Shown here: positions 17,895 through 27,910 of the stretch, piece after piece
Layout: each line of letters starts with the position of its first letter
Numbering within the stretch: the stretch's first letter is position 1
Origin: Pseudomonas sp. KK4
Lineage (GTDB): Bacteria; Pseudomonadota; Gammaproteobacteria; Pseudomonadales; Pseudomonadaceae
Direction: 5' to 3'
Length of the DNA stretch: 51,697 nucleotides
NCBI RefSeq assembly: GCF_001984065.1
Contig: NZ_LYVP01000033.1
Span: 1-51,697 of the forward strand
Translations under genes and position numbers: made by a program
The notes under the pieces: generated by a model
Databases searched by the model: none
What the model was told of the DNA's origin: nothing
What the model saw: the letters and a program-made list of their open reading frames with translations, nothing else

Positions 17895-19004
17895 ATGAGT
17901 CTGCTGCTTGAACCCTATACCTTGCGCCAACTGACCCTGCTCAATCGCATCGCGGTCTCTCCCATGTGCCAGTATTCCAGTGTCGATGGCCTGGCCAACG
18001 ACTGGCACCTGGTTCATCTCGGCAGCCGTGCCATCGGCGGTGCCGGGCTGGTGTTGACCGAAGCCACGGCGGTCACCGCCGACGGACGGATCACCGCCCA
18101 AGACCTTGGTTTGTGGAACGATGAGCAGATCGAACCGCTGCAACGCATTACCCGCTTTATCACCGCCCAGGGCGGGGTGGCCGGCATTCAGCTCGCCCAT
18201 GCCGGACGCAAGGCCAGCACCTTTCGGCCGTGGATTGGCAAGCACGGTAGCGTCAAGGTCGAAGACGGCGGCTGGATCCCGGTCGGCCCGTCACCGATTG
18301 CTTTCGATCCGGAACACACCAAACCCAAACAACTCGAAGAAACTGAAATCGCCGATATCATTCAGGCCTTCGTCGACGCGGCCAGGCGCGCGCTTGTCGC
18401 CGGTTTCAAAGTGGTGGAAGTGCATGCGGCCCACGGTTATCTGCTGCACCAGTTTCTGTCGCCCCTGAGTAATCAGCGGCGTGACCAGTACGGCGGTTCA
18501 TTCGAAAATCGCATCCGCCTGGTGCTGCAGGTGACTGAAGCAGTGCGTGCGGTTTGGCCTGAAGAGCTGCCGCTGTTTGTGCGGGTGTCGGCCACGGACT
18601 GGGTAGAGGACGGCTGGAACCCTGATGAAACCGTCGAGTTGGCGAGGCGCCTCAAGACGCTGGGGGTGGACCTGATCGATGTCTCGTCGGGGGGGACCGC
18701 GGCCAACGCGGAAATCCCTACCGGTCCGGGTTACCAGACCCGTTTCGCCGAACGTGTACGCAAGGAATCGGGCATCGCCACCGGCACCGTCGGCATGATC
18801 ACCGAGCCGGCGCAGGCTGAGCACATTCTGCGCACCTGTCAGGCGGACATCATCTTCCTCGCCCGCGAGCTGTTACGTGATCCGTACTGGCCGCTGCACG
18901 CGGACGACGACCTGGGCGGCCGCAAGGCGGTCTGGCCGGCGCAGTATCAACGGGCCACACATCGTGATCAGCCCATACATGAGTCGGATCTGCGGGATCT
19001 ATAG
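17895..19004 (+). CDS. NADH:flavin oxidoreductase, YqjM-like old yellow enzyme
   Basis: 369-aa FMN-dependent ene-reductase of the thermophilic-like/YqjM class, which reduces activated C=C bonds with NAD(P)H. The Cys25 of PMCQYSS (redox-tuning cysteine of this class), the substrate-binding pair in EVHAAHGYLLHQFLSPLSN, and YGGSFENR are seen. HAGRKAS is also typical. It resembles Pseudomonas xenobiotic reductases (XenA type), but the physiological substrate is unknown. The 182-bp spacer upstream holds no clear operator. It ends at a bidirectional terminator facing glpD. Confidence 0.9.
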   Translation: MSLLLEPYTLRQLTLLNRIAVSPMCQYSSVDGLANDWHLVHLGSRAIGGAGLVLTEATAVTADGRITAQDLGLWNDEQIEPLQRITRFITAQGGVAGIQLAHAGRKASTFRPWIGKHGSVKVEDGGWIPVGPSPIAFDPEHTKPKQLEETEIADIIQAFVDAARRALVAGFKVVEVHAAHGYLLHQFLSPLSNQRRDQYGGSFENRIRLVLQVTEAVRAVWPEELPLFVRVSATDWVEDGWNPDETVELARRLKTLGVDLIDVSSGGTAANAEIPTGPGYQTRFAERVRKESGIATGTVGMITEPAQAEHILRTCQADIIFLARELLRDPYWPLHADDDLGGRKAVWPAQYQRATHRDQPIHESDLRDL

Positions 19005-19030
19005 AGACAGCAGCCCTGCACGAGCGGCAT

Positions 19031-19068
19031 AAAAAAAACCCTGAATCGCCAGATTCAGGGGTTTTTTT
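19031..19068. terminator. bidirectional terminator between the OYE gene and glpD
   Basis: CCCTGAATC (19039-19047) and GATTCAGGG (19052-19060), with an A-run before and a T-run after, so it can end transcripts from both sides. Confidence 0.9.
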
Positions 19069-19079
19069 AGGCCGTGTGA

Positions 19080-20618
19080 TCAGGCCGCTTCGATCTTGCT
19101 GCGGTTCTGTTCGACCCTGCTCAGATAATCCTTGAGCTTGTCCTGTTCCTCGACGGTGGTGAACAGACCGAGCTTGGTGCGCCGCCACAGAATGTCGTGG
19201 GCGGTGGTGGCCCACTCCTCACTGCACAGGTAATCGACTTCGCGGGTGTAAAGACCACCGCCGATGTGTTCGCCCAGGTCGCTCAAGCTTTGTACGCCTT
19301 CGAGCATGCGCCAGGTGCGACTGCCGTAGGTGGTGGCCCAGCGCCGGGCAATTTCGGTGGGGAGCCAGTCGAACGTGTCGCGCAACTGCGAACTCAGCGC
19401 CTGGGGCGTGGTCATGCCTTCGCCACCTGGCAGGGTTTCGTTGGCGGTCCAGCTCGGCAAGATATGCGAGAAGTAAGGCGCCAGTTGAGCCAGGGCCGAT
19501 TCGGCCAACTTGCGGTAGGTGGTCAATTTTCCGCCAAACACCGAGAGCAGAGGGGCTTCTTCACCACTGCCCGACAACGCCAGGGTGTAGTCGCGGGTGA
19601 CCGCCGACGGGTTGTCGGACTCGTCGTTGCACAGCGGACGCACACCGGAATAGCTGTGCAGGATGTCTTCGCGGCCGATCTGCTTCTTGAAGTGGGCGTT
19701 GACCACGTTCAGCAGGTAATCGGTTTCGCCGTCCGTGATCGCCACAGCCGCCGGATCACCGGTGTACTCGCGGTCTGTGGTGCCGATCAGGGTGAAGTGG
19801 TTCAGGTACGGAATGGTGAACACGATGCGCTGATCTTCGTTTTGCAGAATGTGCGCGTGCTCGCCTTCATACAGCTTCGGCACGATCAGGTGGCTGCCCT
19901 GGATCAGGCGAATGCCGTAGGGCGATTCCATTTTCAGATCATCACGAATGAATTTAGCTACCCATGGACCCGCGGCATTCACCAGGGCTTTGGCGCGGAT
20001 CGAGAACAGGCTGCCATCGGCGCGCTCCAGGTGCAGGTGCCACAGGCCCTTGGTGCGACGGGCGCTGACGCAACGGGTCAGGGTGTGGACATGGGCGCCT
20101 TTTTCCCGTGCGGCCATGGCGTTCAGCACCACCAGGCGTGCATCGTCGACCCAGCAATCGGAGTACTCGAAGCCTTTGGTGATTTCGTTTTTCAGTGCGC
20201 TGTCCGCACCGAACTTCAGGCTTTTCGAGCCTTTGAGCTGTTCGCGCTTGCCGAGGTTGTCGTACAGGAACAGGCCGGCACGGATCATCCAGGCCGGACG
20301 CAGGTGCGGACGGTGAGGCAGCACGAAGCGCATTTGCTTGACGATGTGCGGCGCCTTGGTCAGCAGCACTTCGCGCTCGGCGAGGGCTTCGCGCACCAGG
20401 CGGAATTCGTAATGTTCGAGGTAGCGCAGACCGCCGTGGATCAGCTTGCTGCTGGCCGACGAAGTATGGCTGGCCAGATCATCCTTTTCGCAAAGGAACA
20501 CCGAAAGGCCACGGCCGGCGGCATCCGCGGCGATCCCCACGCCATTGATCCCGCCACCGATGACGGCGATATCGTAGACCTCGGCGAGTGGGGGCGTAGG
20601 CAAGGTGGAAGTGGGCAT
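19080..20618 (-). CDS. glpD: aerobic glycerol-3-phosphate dehydrogenase
   Basis: 512-aa FAD enzyme at the inner face of the membrane. It oxidises glycerol-3-phosphate to dihydroxyacetone phosphate and passes electrons to quinone. The dinucleotide-binding motif VIGGGINGVGIAADAAGRGLSVFLCEKDDLASHTSSASSKLIHGG is split by its FAD-contact segments, and GGKLTTYRKLAE and the C-terminal helical domain are present. It is the final step of the glp pathway encoded here. In other pseudomonads glpM follows glpD; here a terminator and the OYE gene follow instead. GlpR-like sites lie upstream. Confidence 0.97.
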   Translation of the reverse strand: MPTSTLPTPPLAEVYDIAVIGGGINGVGIAADAAGRGLSVFLCEKDDLASHTSSASSKLIHGGLRYLEHYEFRLVREALAEREVLLTKAPHIVKQMRFVLPHRPHLRPAWMIRAGLFLYDNLGKREQLKGSKSLKFGADSALKNEITKGFEYSDCWVDDARLVVLNAMAAREKGAHVHTLTRCVSARRTKGLWHLHLERADGSLFSIRAKALVNAAGPWVAKFIRDDLKMESPYGIRLIQGSHLIVPKLYEGEHAHILQNEDQRIVFTIPYLNHFTLIGTTDREYTGDPAAVAITDGETDYLLNVVNAHFKKQIGREDILHSYSGVRPLCNDESDNPSAVTRDYTLALSGSGEEAPLLSVFGGKLTTYRKLAESALAQLAPYFSHILPSWTANETLPGGEGMTTPQALSSQLRDTFDWLPTEIARRWATTYGSRTWRMLEGVQSLSDLGEHIGGGLYTREVDYLCSEEWATTAHDILWRRTKLGLFTTVEEQDKLKDYLSRVEQNRSKIEAA

Positions 20619-20642
20619 CGGCTAAGGCCTCGGGATTCTTTG

Positions 20643-20686
20643 ATGTTCGGTATTTGAAATCGAACATAGATGTTCATTTGCGAAAA
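20643..20686 (-). promoter_or_regulatory. putative GlpR operator(s) before glpD
   Basis: ATGTTCG (20643-20649) and CGAACAT (20661-20667) form a perfect 7-bp inverted repeat with an 11-bp spacer; ATGTTCATTTGCGAAAA (20670-20686) adds related half-sites. The arms equal those of the E. coli GlpR consensus (ATGTTCG..CGAACAT), though the spacing is larger. It lies 25-68 bp before the glpD start. Confidence 0.5.
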
Positions 20687-20795
20687 TATTAGCCCATAAA
20701 GAGGCGCGCAGCCAGTCACGTTCGATTGAAAAAACTCATCGAATGGCCTTCAAAGGAAAATATACGAACATGGAATGATTAAGCCGCGTGCTTCC

Positions 20796-20928
20796 GTGGC
20801 GAGGGAGCTTGCTCCCGCTCGGCGGCGCAGCCGTCGCAAAAGAGGCCGTCCCAGTGGATCTGAATGAACTCGATCGAGCGATTTTAGGGCCGCTTCGCAG
20901 CCCAGCGGGAGCAAGCTCCCTCGCCACA
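20796..20928. repeat. REPIN, family 3
   Basis: GTGGCGAGGGAGCTTGCTCC at the left and its complement GGGAGCAAGCTCCCTCGCCAC at the right (split here: last bases CCCTCGCCAC), about 133 bp apart, with degenerate centre. It lies between glpR and glpD and occupies much of the 320-bp spacer 20619-20938, so glpR and glpD transcripts may be separated by it. Confidence 0.85.
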
Positions 20929-20938
20929 GGGGTAGGGG

Positions 20939-21694
20939 TTAAACGACTTCCAGGCGCACCTTGTGCTGATTCAGCAACTGCGACAGCGCCGGCGATGGCG
21001 GCTGATCGGTGACCAGACAATCGACCAGGCTGATCGGCCCCAGGCGGATCATGGCGTTGCGCCCGAACTTGCTGGAGTCGGCGGCGAGGATCACTTGCCG
21101 GGCGTTGGCGATGATCGCCTGGGACACCCGCACTTCCTGATAATCGAAGTCCAGCAGGCTGCCGTCTTCATCGATGCCGCTGATGCCCACCAGGGCAAAG
21201 TCGACCTTGAACTGATTGATGAAATCGACACTGGCCTGACCCACCACGCCACCGTCGCGGCGCACGTTGCCGCCGGTCAGCAGCACGTCGAAGTCATCCT
21301 TGGCGCTGAGCATCGAGGCCACGTGCAGGTTGTTGGTGATGATTTTCAGATGGCTGTGATTGAGCAGGGCGCGGGCGATGGATTCGGTGGTGGTGCCGAT
21401 GTTGATGAACAGCGAGGCATGATCGGGAATCTGCGCCGCGATCGCTTCGCCGATGCGCTGCTTCTCGTCGCGCATCTGATCGGCGCGCATCGCGTAGGCG
21501 GTGTTTTCGACACTGGAATCGTAGGCCGCACCACCGTGGTAGCGACGCAGCAGATTGGCTTCGGCCAGTTGATTGATGTCGCGGCGGATAGTCTGCGGAG
21601 TGACAACGAACAGCGTGGCCATTTCCTCGATGCTGACGTAGCCGCGTTCGCGAACCAGTTCGAGGATTTGCTGCTGACGGGGAGGCAGATTCAT
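20939..21694 (-). CDS. glpR: glycerol-3-phosphate regulon repressor GlpR
   Basis: 251-aa DeoR-family repressor, released from DNA by glycerol-3-phosphate. The N-terminal helix-turn-helix ([50 protein letters not shown]) precedes a sugar-phosphate-sensing domain ([33 protein letters not shown]). The ATG at 21694 follows AAAGGACG; the longer frame is excluded. It lies between glpK and glpD on the same strand. Confidence 0.95.
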   Translation of the reverse strand: MNLPPRQQQILELVRERGYVSIEEMATLFVVTPQTIRRDINQLAEANLLRRYHGGAAYDSSVENTAYAMRADQMRDEKQRIGEAIAAQIPDHASLFINIGTTTESIARALLNHSHLKIITNNLHVASMLSAKDDFDVLLTGGNVRRDGGVVGQASVDFINQFKVDFALVGISGIDEDGSLLDFDYQEVRVSQAIIANARQVILAADSSKFGRNAMIRLGPISLVDCLVTDQPPSPALSQLLNQHKVRLEVV

Positions 21695-21777
21695 GGGGCG
21701 TCCTTTGGGCTGCCGTGCAAAATTTGCCCATGATGCCGCAGGAATCCACTCCCGACCAGTTACATGCACACGCTGGG

Positions 21778-23352
<1,575 letters not shown>

Positions 23353-23394
23353 TCAAGAAATTCGTCGGTATTGCGTGTTTTGTAGCAAGCGGTG

Positions 23395-23420
23395 TTTTCG
23401 ATTAGCTTCACAAACGAAAA
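23395..23420 (-). promoter_or_regulatory. putative GlpR-type palindrome before glpK
   Basis: TTTTCG (23395-23400) and CGAAAA (23415-23420) inverted repeat with 14-bp spacer, in the 273-bp glpK/ybaK divergent spacer. This is a tentative operator. The rest of that spacer contains no gene. Confidence 0.35.
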
Positions 23421-23556
23421 AATATAGACAGGAAAGAGGGCTGTCAAAGGTCGAAAGTGAACTGTTTCAGGCATGGTTTCGTTTGGAAGCCTTTTGTCGA
23501 CCAATGTCCTAGAATCGGACGCAGTATTTTCTGTTGCCGCCCAGTCTGGAGTTTTC

Positions 23557-24027
23557 ATGACCCCCGCGTTGGATTTGCTGAAAAAGGCTCGCGCCGAACA
23601 CCGTGTGCACAGTTATGAGCACGACCCGAAAGCGGCGTCCTACGGATTGGAGGCCGCGGAAAAGCTTGGCCTGGACCCTGCCCAGGTGTTCAAGACCTTG
23701 CTGGCGGCCAGTGAAAAAGGCGAATTGCTGGTGGCGGTGGTGCCGGTGGGTGGAACCCTGGACCTCAAAGCCCTGGCCCATGCGGCCGGGGTGAAGAAAG
23801 CCGAAATGGCCGACCCGGCTGCAGCGCAACGCTCGACGGGGTATCTGTTGGGCGGAATCAGTCCGCTGGGGCAGAAAAAGCGTCTGCGCACCTTTATCGA
23901 TAATTCGGCCCAGCCCTTCGCGAGCATCTTCGTCAGCGCGGGCCGGCGCGGGCTGGAAGTCGAACTGGCCCCCGCCCTATTGGCCGAACACACCCAGGCA
24001 AAATTTGCCGACATCGGCCGCGCCTGA
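23557..24027 (+). CDS. ybaK: Cys-tRNA(Pro)/Cys-tRNA(Cys) deacylase YbaK
   Basis: 156-aa trans-editing protein of the YbaK/EbsC family, which hydrolyses Cys-tRNAPro mischarged by prolyl-tRNA synthetase. Family segments are [63 protein letters not shown] and [13 protein letters not shown]. The ATG at 23557 matches the family start. It is divergent from glpK, and the YbaK gene is also near the glp genes in P. aeruginosa. Confidence 0.93.
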   Translation: MTPALDLLKKARAEHRVHSYEHDPKAASYGLEAAEKLGLDPAQVFKTLLAASEKGELLVAVVPVGGTLDLKALAHAAGVKKAEMADPAAAQRSTGYLLGGISPLGQKKRLRTFIDNSAQPFASIFVSAGRRGLEVELAPALLAEHTQAKFADIGRA

Positions 24028-24041
24028 CGGATCGCTTCCCC

Positions 24042-24140
24042 TGTAGGAGCGAGTTCACTCGCGATGGACTCAAAGCACCGCGGGAAACCAGAATGCCCGA
24101 GTTTTCGTTAACGACCACCGCGAGCGAGCTCGCTCCAACA
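24042..24140. repeat. REPIN, family 2
   Basis: Left arm GTAGGAGCGAGTTCACTCGC (variant), then GATGGACTCAAA, and right arm CGAGCGAGCTCGCTCCAACA, with inner GTTAACGACCACCGCG. It belongs with the copies at 30469 and 43371, which share the GATGGAC...TGACGACCATCGCG core. It fills the ybaK-phzF spacer. Confidence 0.8.
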
Positions 24141-24152
24141 AAGGGACAGGTT

Positions 24153-24935
24153 ATGCAATTGGAGTTTCACCAGGTCGATGCCTTCACCGATCAAGCCTTC
24201 AGCGGAAACCCGGCCATGGTCTATCGGCTGGATGCCTGGCTGGCCGATGAGTTGATGCAGAAAATCGCCGCCGAGCACAATCTGGCGGAAACCGCCTTTG
24301 TGGTGCGCGAGGGGCAGGGCTGGCACATTCGCTGGTTCACCCCGACCACCGAGGTGCCGCTGTGCGGGCACGCGACCCTGGCCAGCGCCCATGTGCTGTT
24401 CGAGATCTACAAGGAACCCGTCGAGCGCCTGGACTTCACCTGCAAGTCTGGCCCGCTGAGCGTCAGTCGTGAGGGTGGGCGCCTGTGGCTGGATTTTCCG
24501 GCCATCGTGCCGTCTGAGGTGGGGGTGACCCTGGACATCGAACGCGCCCTGGGTGTGGAAGCCGTCGATGCGCTGGGCTCCAACGAATTGTTCGTGGTGC
24601 TGGAATCCGAGCAGGCAGTGCTCGACTGTCAGCCGGACATGGTCGCTCTGGCGAAACTGCCCTGGCTGGGTGCCATCGTCACCGCCCGTGGCAGCAAGCA
24701 CGATTTCGTTTCGCGCTACTTCGCGCCGGCCATTGGCATCAATGAAGACCCGGTGACCGGCTCGACCCATTGCAGCCTGATTCCGTACTGGTCAAAACGC
24801 CTGGGCAAGTCGAGCCTGACGGCTTACCAGTGCTCGAAGCGCGGCGGTGAGCTGTTCTGTCGACTGGAGGGGGATCGGGTGAAGATTGGCGGGCACGCGA
24901 CACTCGTTGCGAGCGGGATGCTTCTTCTGGGGTGA
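24153..24935 (+). CDS. PhzF family isomerase/epimerase
   Basis: 260-aa protein of the PhzF (diaminopimelate-epimerase-like) family: MQLEFHQVDAFTDQAFSGNPA, HNLAETAFVV with the catalytic-type glutamate, and PLCGHATLASAHVLFE. PhzF itself isomerises trans-2,3-dihydro-3-hydroxyanthranilate in phenazine synthesis, but no phenazine genes are near, and most such homologues have no known substrate. AGGGACAGG precedes the ATG at 24153. Confidence 0.88.
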   Translation: MQLEFHQVDAFTDQAFSGNPAMVYRLDAWLADELMQKIAAEHNLAETAFVVREGQGWHIRWFTPTTEVPLCGHATLASAHVLFEIYKEPVERLDFTCKSGPLSVSREGGRLWLDFPAIVPSEVGVTLDIERALGVEAVDALGSNELFVVLESEQAVLDCQPDMVALAKLPWLGAIVTARGSKHDFVSRYFAPAIGINEDPVTGSTHCSLIPYWSKRLGKSSLTAYQCSKRGGELFCRLEGDRVKIGGHATLVASGMLLLG

Positions 24936-24945
24936 CAAAAACACA

Positions 24946-25035
24946 TGTGGGAGCGGGCTTGCTCGCGAAGGCGTCCTGTCAGTCGATATGATTGTCGACT
25001 GGCACTACGCCTTCGCGAGCAAGCCCGCTCCCACA
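24946..25035. repeat. REPIN, family 1
   Basis: GTGGGAGCGGGCTTGCTCGC at the left and the exact complement at the right, with an inner GTCAGTCGATA..ATTGTCGACTGG inverted segment. It lies between the convergent phzF-like and ABC ATPase genes. Confidence 0.9.
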
Positions 25036-25049
25036 TTTTTCCGCGTGTA

Positions 25050-26159
25050 TCAGTTGGCGGTGCTGTAGCGTCGAACGCCGGATTCCACGCTCGGTATCTG
25101 CGCCGCGGTGCTGCCACTGGCCTGAAACAACACCAGATGTTCCGCCGCCACGCCAATCCCCACGTGCGCCCCGACCTGATGATCGGCATGGCTGGGGAAG
25201 ATCGACTCCAGCTGCGCACCTGTCGGCATCTGCAGGCGATACAGGGTCGAGGCGCCCTGGAACGACTTGCCGACGATGCGCGCCCGCAAGGCGCTGTCCG
25301 GCGCATAGACGATGTCGTCCGGGCGCAGCAATACATCGACCGCCCCCCCGACCGGCCAGGTGTAGGCCCGATTGCCGCGCAACTCACCGAGCTCGGTCTG
25401 CACCGATTCCGGGCTGCTCAACTGACCGCGTATGAAGTAGCCCTGGCCGATGAAACTGGCTACATAGGGCGTCAACGGTTCGTGGTACAGGTTGTAGGGC
25501 GTGTCCCATTGCTCCAGCCGACCTTCCTTGAACACACCGACATGATCACTGACCGCGAAGGCTTCTTCCTGGTCGTGGGTCACCAGAATGGCGCTGGTGC
25601 CCCGGGCCTTGAGAATGTCGCGCACCTCATGGCTGAGCTTGCGACGCAATTCGCCATCGAGGTTGGAGAAGGGTTCGTCGAGCAACAGCAGTTGTGGCTC
25701 CGGCGCCAAGGCGCGGGCCAGGGCGACGCGCTGCTGCTGGCCACCGGAAAGCTCATGGGGAAAGCGCTTGCCGAGGTTTTTCAGGTTGACCAGTTCCAGC
25801 AGCTCTTCGACCACACGATCCTTTTGCGGATGCTTGCGAATGCCGAAAGCGATGTTGTCGGCCACGCTCAGGTGCGGAAACAGCGCGTAGTCCTGGAACA
25901 CCATGCCGATCCGGCGTTTCTCCGGTGCCAGGGTGAAACCGGCGCTGGAAATGGTCTCGCCGGCCAGCTGGATATCACCTTCGTGCACCGGCTCGAACCC
26001 GGCGATGGCGCGCAGGGTGGTGGTCTTGCCGCAGCCGGAAGAACCCAGCAGGCAACCGATGTCACCGGCGTTCAGGTGCAGGTTGAGGTTCTGCACCACT
26101 CGCTGGTCCTGATAGCCACAGGCGAGGTTGCGCAGGTTAAGCAGTAATGGCTGGCTCAT
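25050..26159 (-). CDS. ABC transporter ATP-binding protein (FbpC/PotA-like)
   Basis: 369-aa ATPase of an importer of the iron(III)/polyamine/sulfate type. Walker [11 protein letters not shown] (39-48), Q-loop [11 protein letters not shown], signature [15 protein letters not shown] (137-151), Walker B LLLLDEP (157-163) and H-loop VTHDQEEAF are intact. A C-terminal TOBE-like domain (about 280-350) follows. No permease or binding protein is next to it, so the substrate is unknown. The ATG overlaps the argF stop by 4 bases (ATGA), which suggests translational coupling; the same pairing is remembered for P. aeruginosa. Confidence 0.9.
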   Translation of the reverse strand: MSQPLLLNLRNLACGYQDQRVVQNLNLHLNAGDIGCLLGSSGCGKTTTLRAIAGFEPVHEGDIQLAGETISSAGFTLAPEKRRIGMVFQDYALFPHLSVADNIAFGIRKHPQKDRVVEELLELVNLKNLGKRFPHELSGGQQQRVALARALAPEPQLLLLDEPFSNLDGELRRKLSHEVRDILKARGTSAILVTHDQEEAFAVSDHVGVFKEGRLEQWDTPYNLYHEPLTPYVASFIGQGYFIRGQLSSPESVQTELGELRGNRAYTWPVGGAVDVLLRPDDIVYAPDSALRARIVGKSFQGASTLYRLQMPTGAQLESIFPSHADHQVGAHVGIGVAAEHLVLFQASGSTAAQIPSVESGVRRYSTAN

Positions 26160-27076
26160 GCGTGGTGGTACGCCGGCTCGACGAGGAATTCGAGCAGGGC
26201 CTTCTGCGCGTGCAGACGGTTTTCCGCCTGATCCCAGGCCACCGAGCGTGGATCATCGAGCAAGTCGACGCTGATCTCTTCGCCACGGTGGGCCGGCAGG
26301 CAATGCATGAACAGCACATCGTCGGCGGCCAGGTCGAGCAGCGCGCGGTTGACCTGATAGGGCGCGAACAGCTCAAGACGCTTGGCGGTTTCCTCTTCCT
26401 GGCCCATGGAGGTCCAGACGTCGGTGCTCACCAGATGGGCGCCGCGCACGGCATCCTTCGGGTCGCGCACGATGGTCACCCGATCGCCGGCCTGGGCCAC
26501 GAACACCGGGTTGGGCTCATAACCTTGCGGGCAGGCGATGCGCAACTGGAAGTCGAACTGGATCGCCGCTTCTATATAGCTGTTGCACATGTTATTGCCG
26601 TCGCCGATCCAGGCCACGGTTTTGCCTTGGATAGAGCCACGGTGTTCGAGGAAGGTCTGCATGTCGGCCAGCAACTGGCACGGGTGCAGATCGTCGGACA
26701 GGCCATTGATCAGCGGCACCCGGGAATTGGCGGCGAATTCGGTCAGGGTGCTGTGGGAAAAGGTACGGATCATCACCGCATCGAGCATGCTCGACATGAC
26801 GATGGCGGCGTCGCTGATCGGCTCGCCGCGGCCCAGTTGGGTGTCGCGCGGCGACAGGAAGATCGCCTGGCCCCCGAGCTGGATCATGCCGGCTTCGAAC
26901 GAAATGCGGGTGCGGGTCGAGGACTTCTCGAAGATCATCCCGAGCACGCGGTTTTTCAGAGGCTCGAACAGTACGCCGCGGTTACGCAGGTCCTTGAGCT
27001 CAACGCCTCGACGGATCACGCTGACCAGCTCTTCGGGCGTGCAATCCATCAGGGAGAGAAAGTGCCTTGCGCTCAT
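26156..27076 (-). CDS. argF: ornithine carbamoyltransferase, anabolic
   Basis: Makes citrulline from ornithine and carbamoyl phosphate in arginine synthesis. The 306-aa protein has the carbamoyl-phosphate loop [35 protein letters not shown] and the ornithine motif [11 protein letters not shown] chose the second of two adjacent ATGs ([11 protein letters not shown]), the remembered family start; the first at 27079 is equally well spaced from AAGG. It is distinct from the catabolic ArcB type because no arc genes surround it. It carries an ArgR-type site upstream and overlaps an ABC ATPase gene downstream. Confidence 0.96.
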   Translation of the reverse strand: MSARHFLSLMDCTPEELVSVIRRGVELKDLRNRGVLFEPLKNRVLGMIFEKSSTRTRISFEAGMIQLGGQAIFLSPRDTQLGRGEPISDAAIVMSSMLDAVMIRTFSHSTLTEFAANSRVPLINGLSDDLHPCQLLADMQTFLEHRGSIQGKTVAWIGDGNNMCNSYIEAAIQFDFQLRIACPQGYEPNPVFVAQAGDRVTIVRDPKDAVRGAHLVSTDVWTSMGQEEETAKRLELFAPYQVNRALLDLAADDVLFMHCLPAHRGEEISVDLLDDPRSVAWDQAENRLHAQKALLEFLVEPAYHHA

Positions 27077-27181
27077 CATTGACTACCTTTTTGCTACAAA
27101 CCGCAGATGCTCAAAGCCTTGTTTAACGGAACAACGGGCGAGACCTGCGGCGTAAGCCGCACGGGGCGACGAAATAGGGGA

Positions 27182-27218
27182 AGGCGCGATCTTATAATTA
27201 AATGTCGCGTCTTACCAA
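27182..27218 (-). promoter_or_regulatory. argF promoter overlapped by ArgR half-sites
   Basis: TGTCGC N8 AA at 27203-27218 is an exact match to the P. aeruginosa ArgR half-site consensus. A weaker copy (AGGCGC N8 AA) starts 21 bp before it, at 27182. On the minus strand TTGGTA (27213-27218) and TATAAG (27191-27196) with a 16-bp gap form a sigma-70 promoter that the ArgR site would cover, consistent with repression by arginine. The remaining part of the 27080-27485 spacer shows nothing further. Confidence 0.65.
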
Positions 27219-27485
27219 TAGGGCTACGGTTTTTAGGGGATTTCAGAGGGGCTACGGGATAACCGCAGTAGCGCTTTTGAAGCCTGTTTCCTGACAGCAG
27301 CCAGGCATTTGTACACCGCCCCTGCGCAGCTTGGCAATCGAGTGGGGCGGTGGGAGAGCATCGGCCGTCGGTTTCTGACCTGTCGTGCCGGGACGTGTTT
27401 AAACGGTGCGTTCCATCTGAAACATTTGCTAATGCAAAGTGCTGGGTTATAAATAAAACACCCGCGATGCAGGAAGCCTCCGCCG

Positions 27486-27776
27486 ATGGAATCGAAAGAA
27501 CAGCAGCTAATGGAATTGCTCGGCCTCACGGCCCGCTCCCTGACACACCTCACCGCCTCTGTCACATCCATGTCCTTCGAACTGCTGCGCAGTCACGACC
27601 CCGTGACCCGGGATGCCGGGCGCAAGATGATCGACCGCATGGCCACCATCAGCAGCGGGCTCGACGAGCACTGGCGGCTGATCGGCGAACTGACCGGCGT
27701 GCATGTCGCCCACGAACAGATCGAAACCGTCCAGGAAATCCAGATGCAGGCGCCGCCCAGGCTGCCGTCGAGCTGA
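27486..27776 (+). CDS. small conserved hypothetical protein
   Basis: 96-aa protein without recognised domain. It is soluble, with helical character (MELLGLTARSLTHLTASVTSMSFELLRS and DAGRKMIDRMATISSGLDEHWRLIGEL), and looks like a small helical bundle. AGGAAG lies before the ATG, and codon use is typical of the genome. It sits in the place that holds unrelated genes in P. aeruginosa, between argF and the molybdopterin oxidoreductase. Function is unknown. Confidence 0.6.
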   Translation: MESKEQQLMELLGLTARSLTHLTASVTSMSFELLRSHDPVTRDAGRKMIDRMATISSGLDEHWRLIGELTGVHVAHEQIETVQEIQMQAPPRLPSS

Positions 27777-27910
27777 TCCTGCGTTGCCATCGGCTGGCCT
27801 GATGGACCGCAATTCACAAGACAAACGTCGCTGGCGCGCTCGCGGGGCAGGCGCCATAGTTTTGTTTCCGCGGCCGACCTTGCCCGCCCAGAACAAGACA
27901 GAGACTGGCC

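Noticed and set aside
24153..24935. Phenazine biosynthesis gene phzF
   Set aside because: Only the fold is shared; no other phz genes are present and most PhzF-like proteins are not phenazine enzymes.
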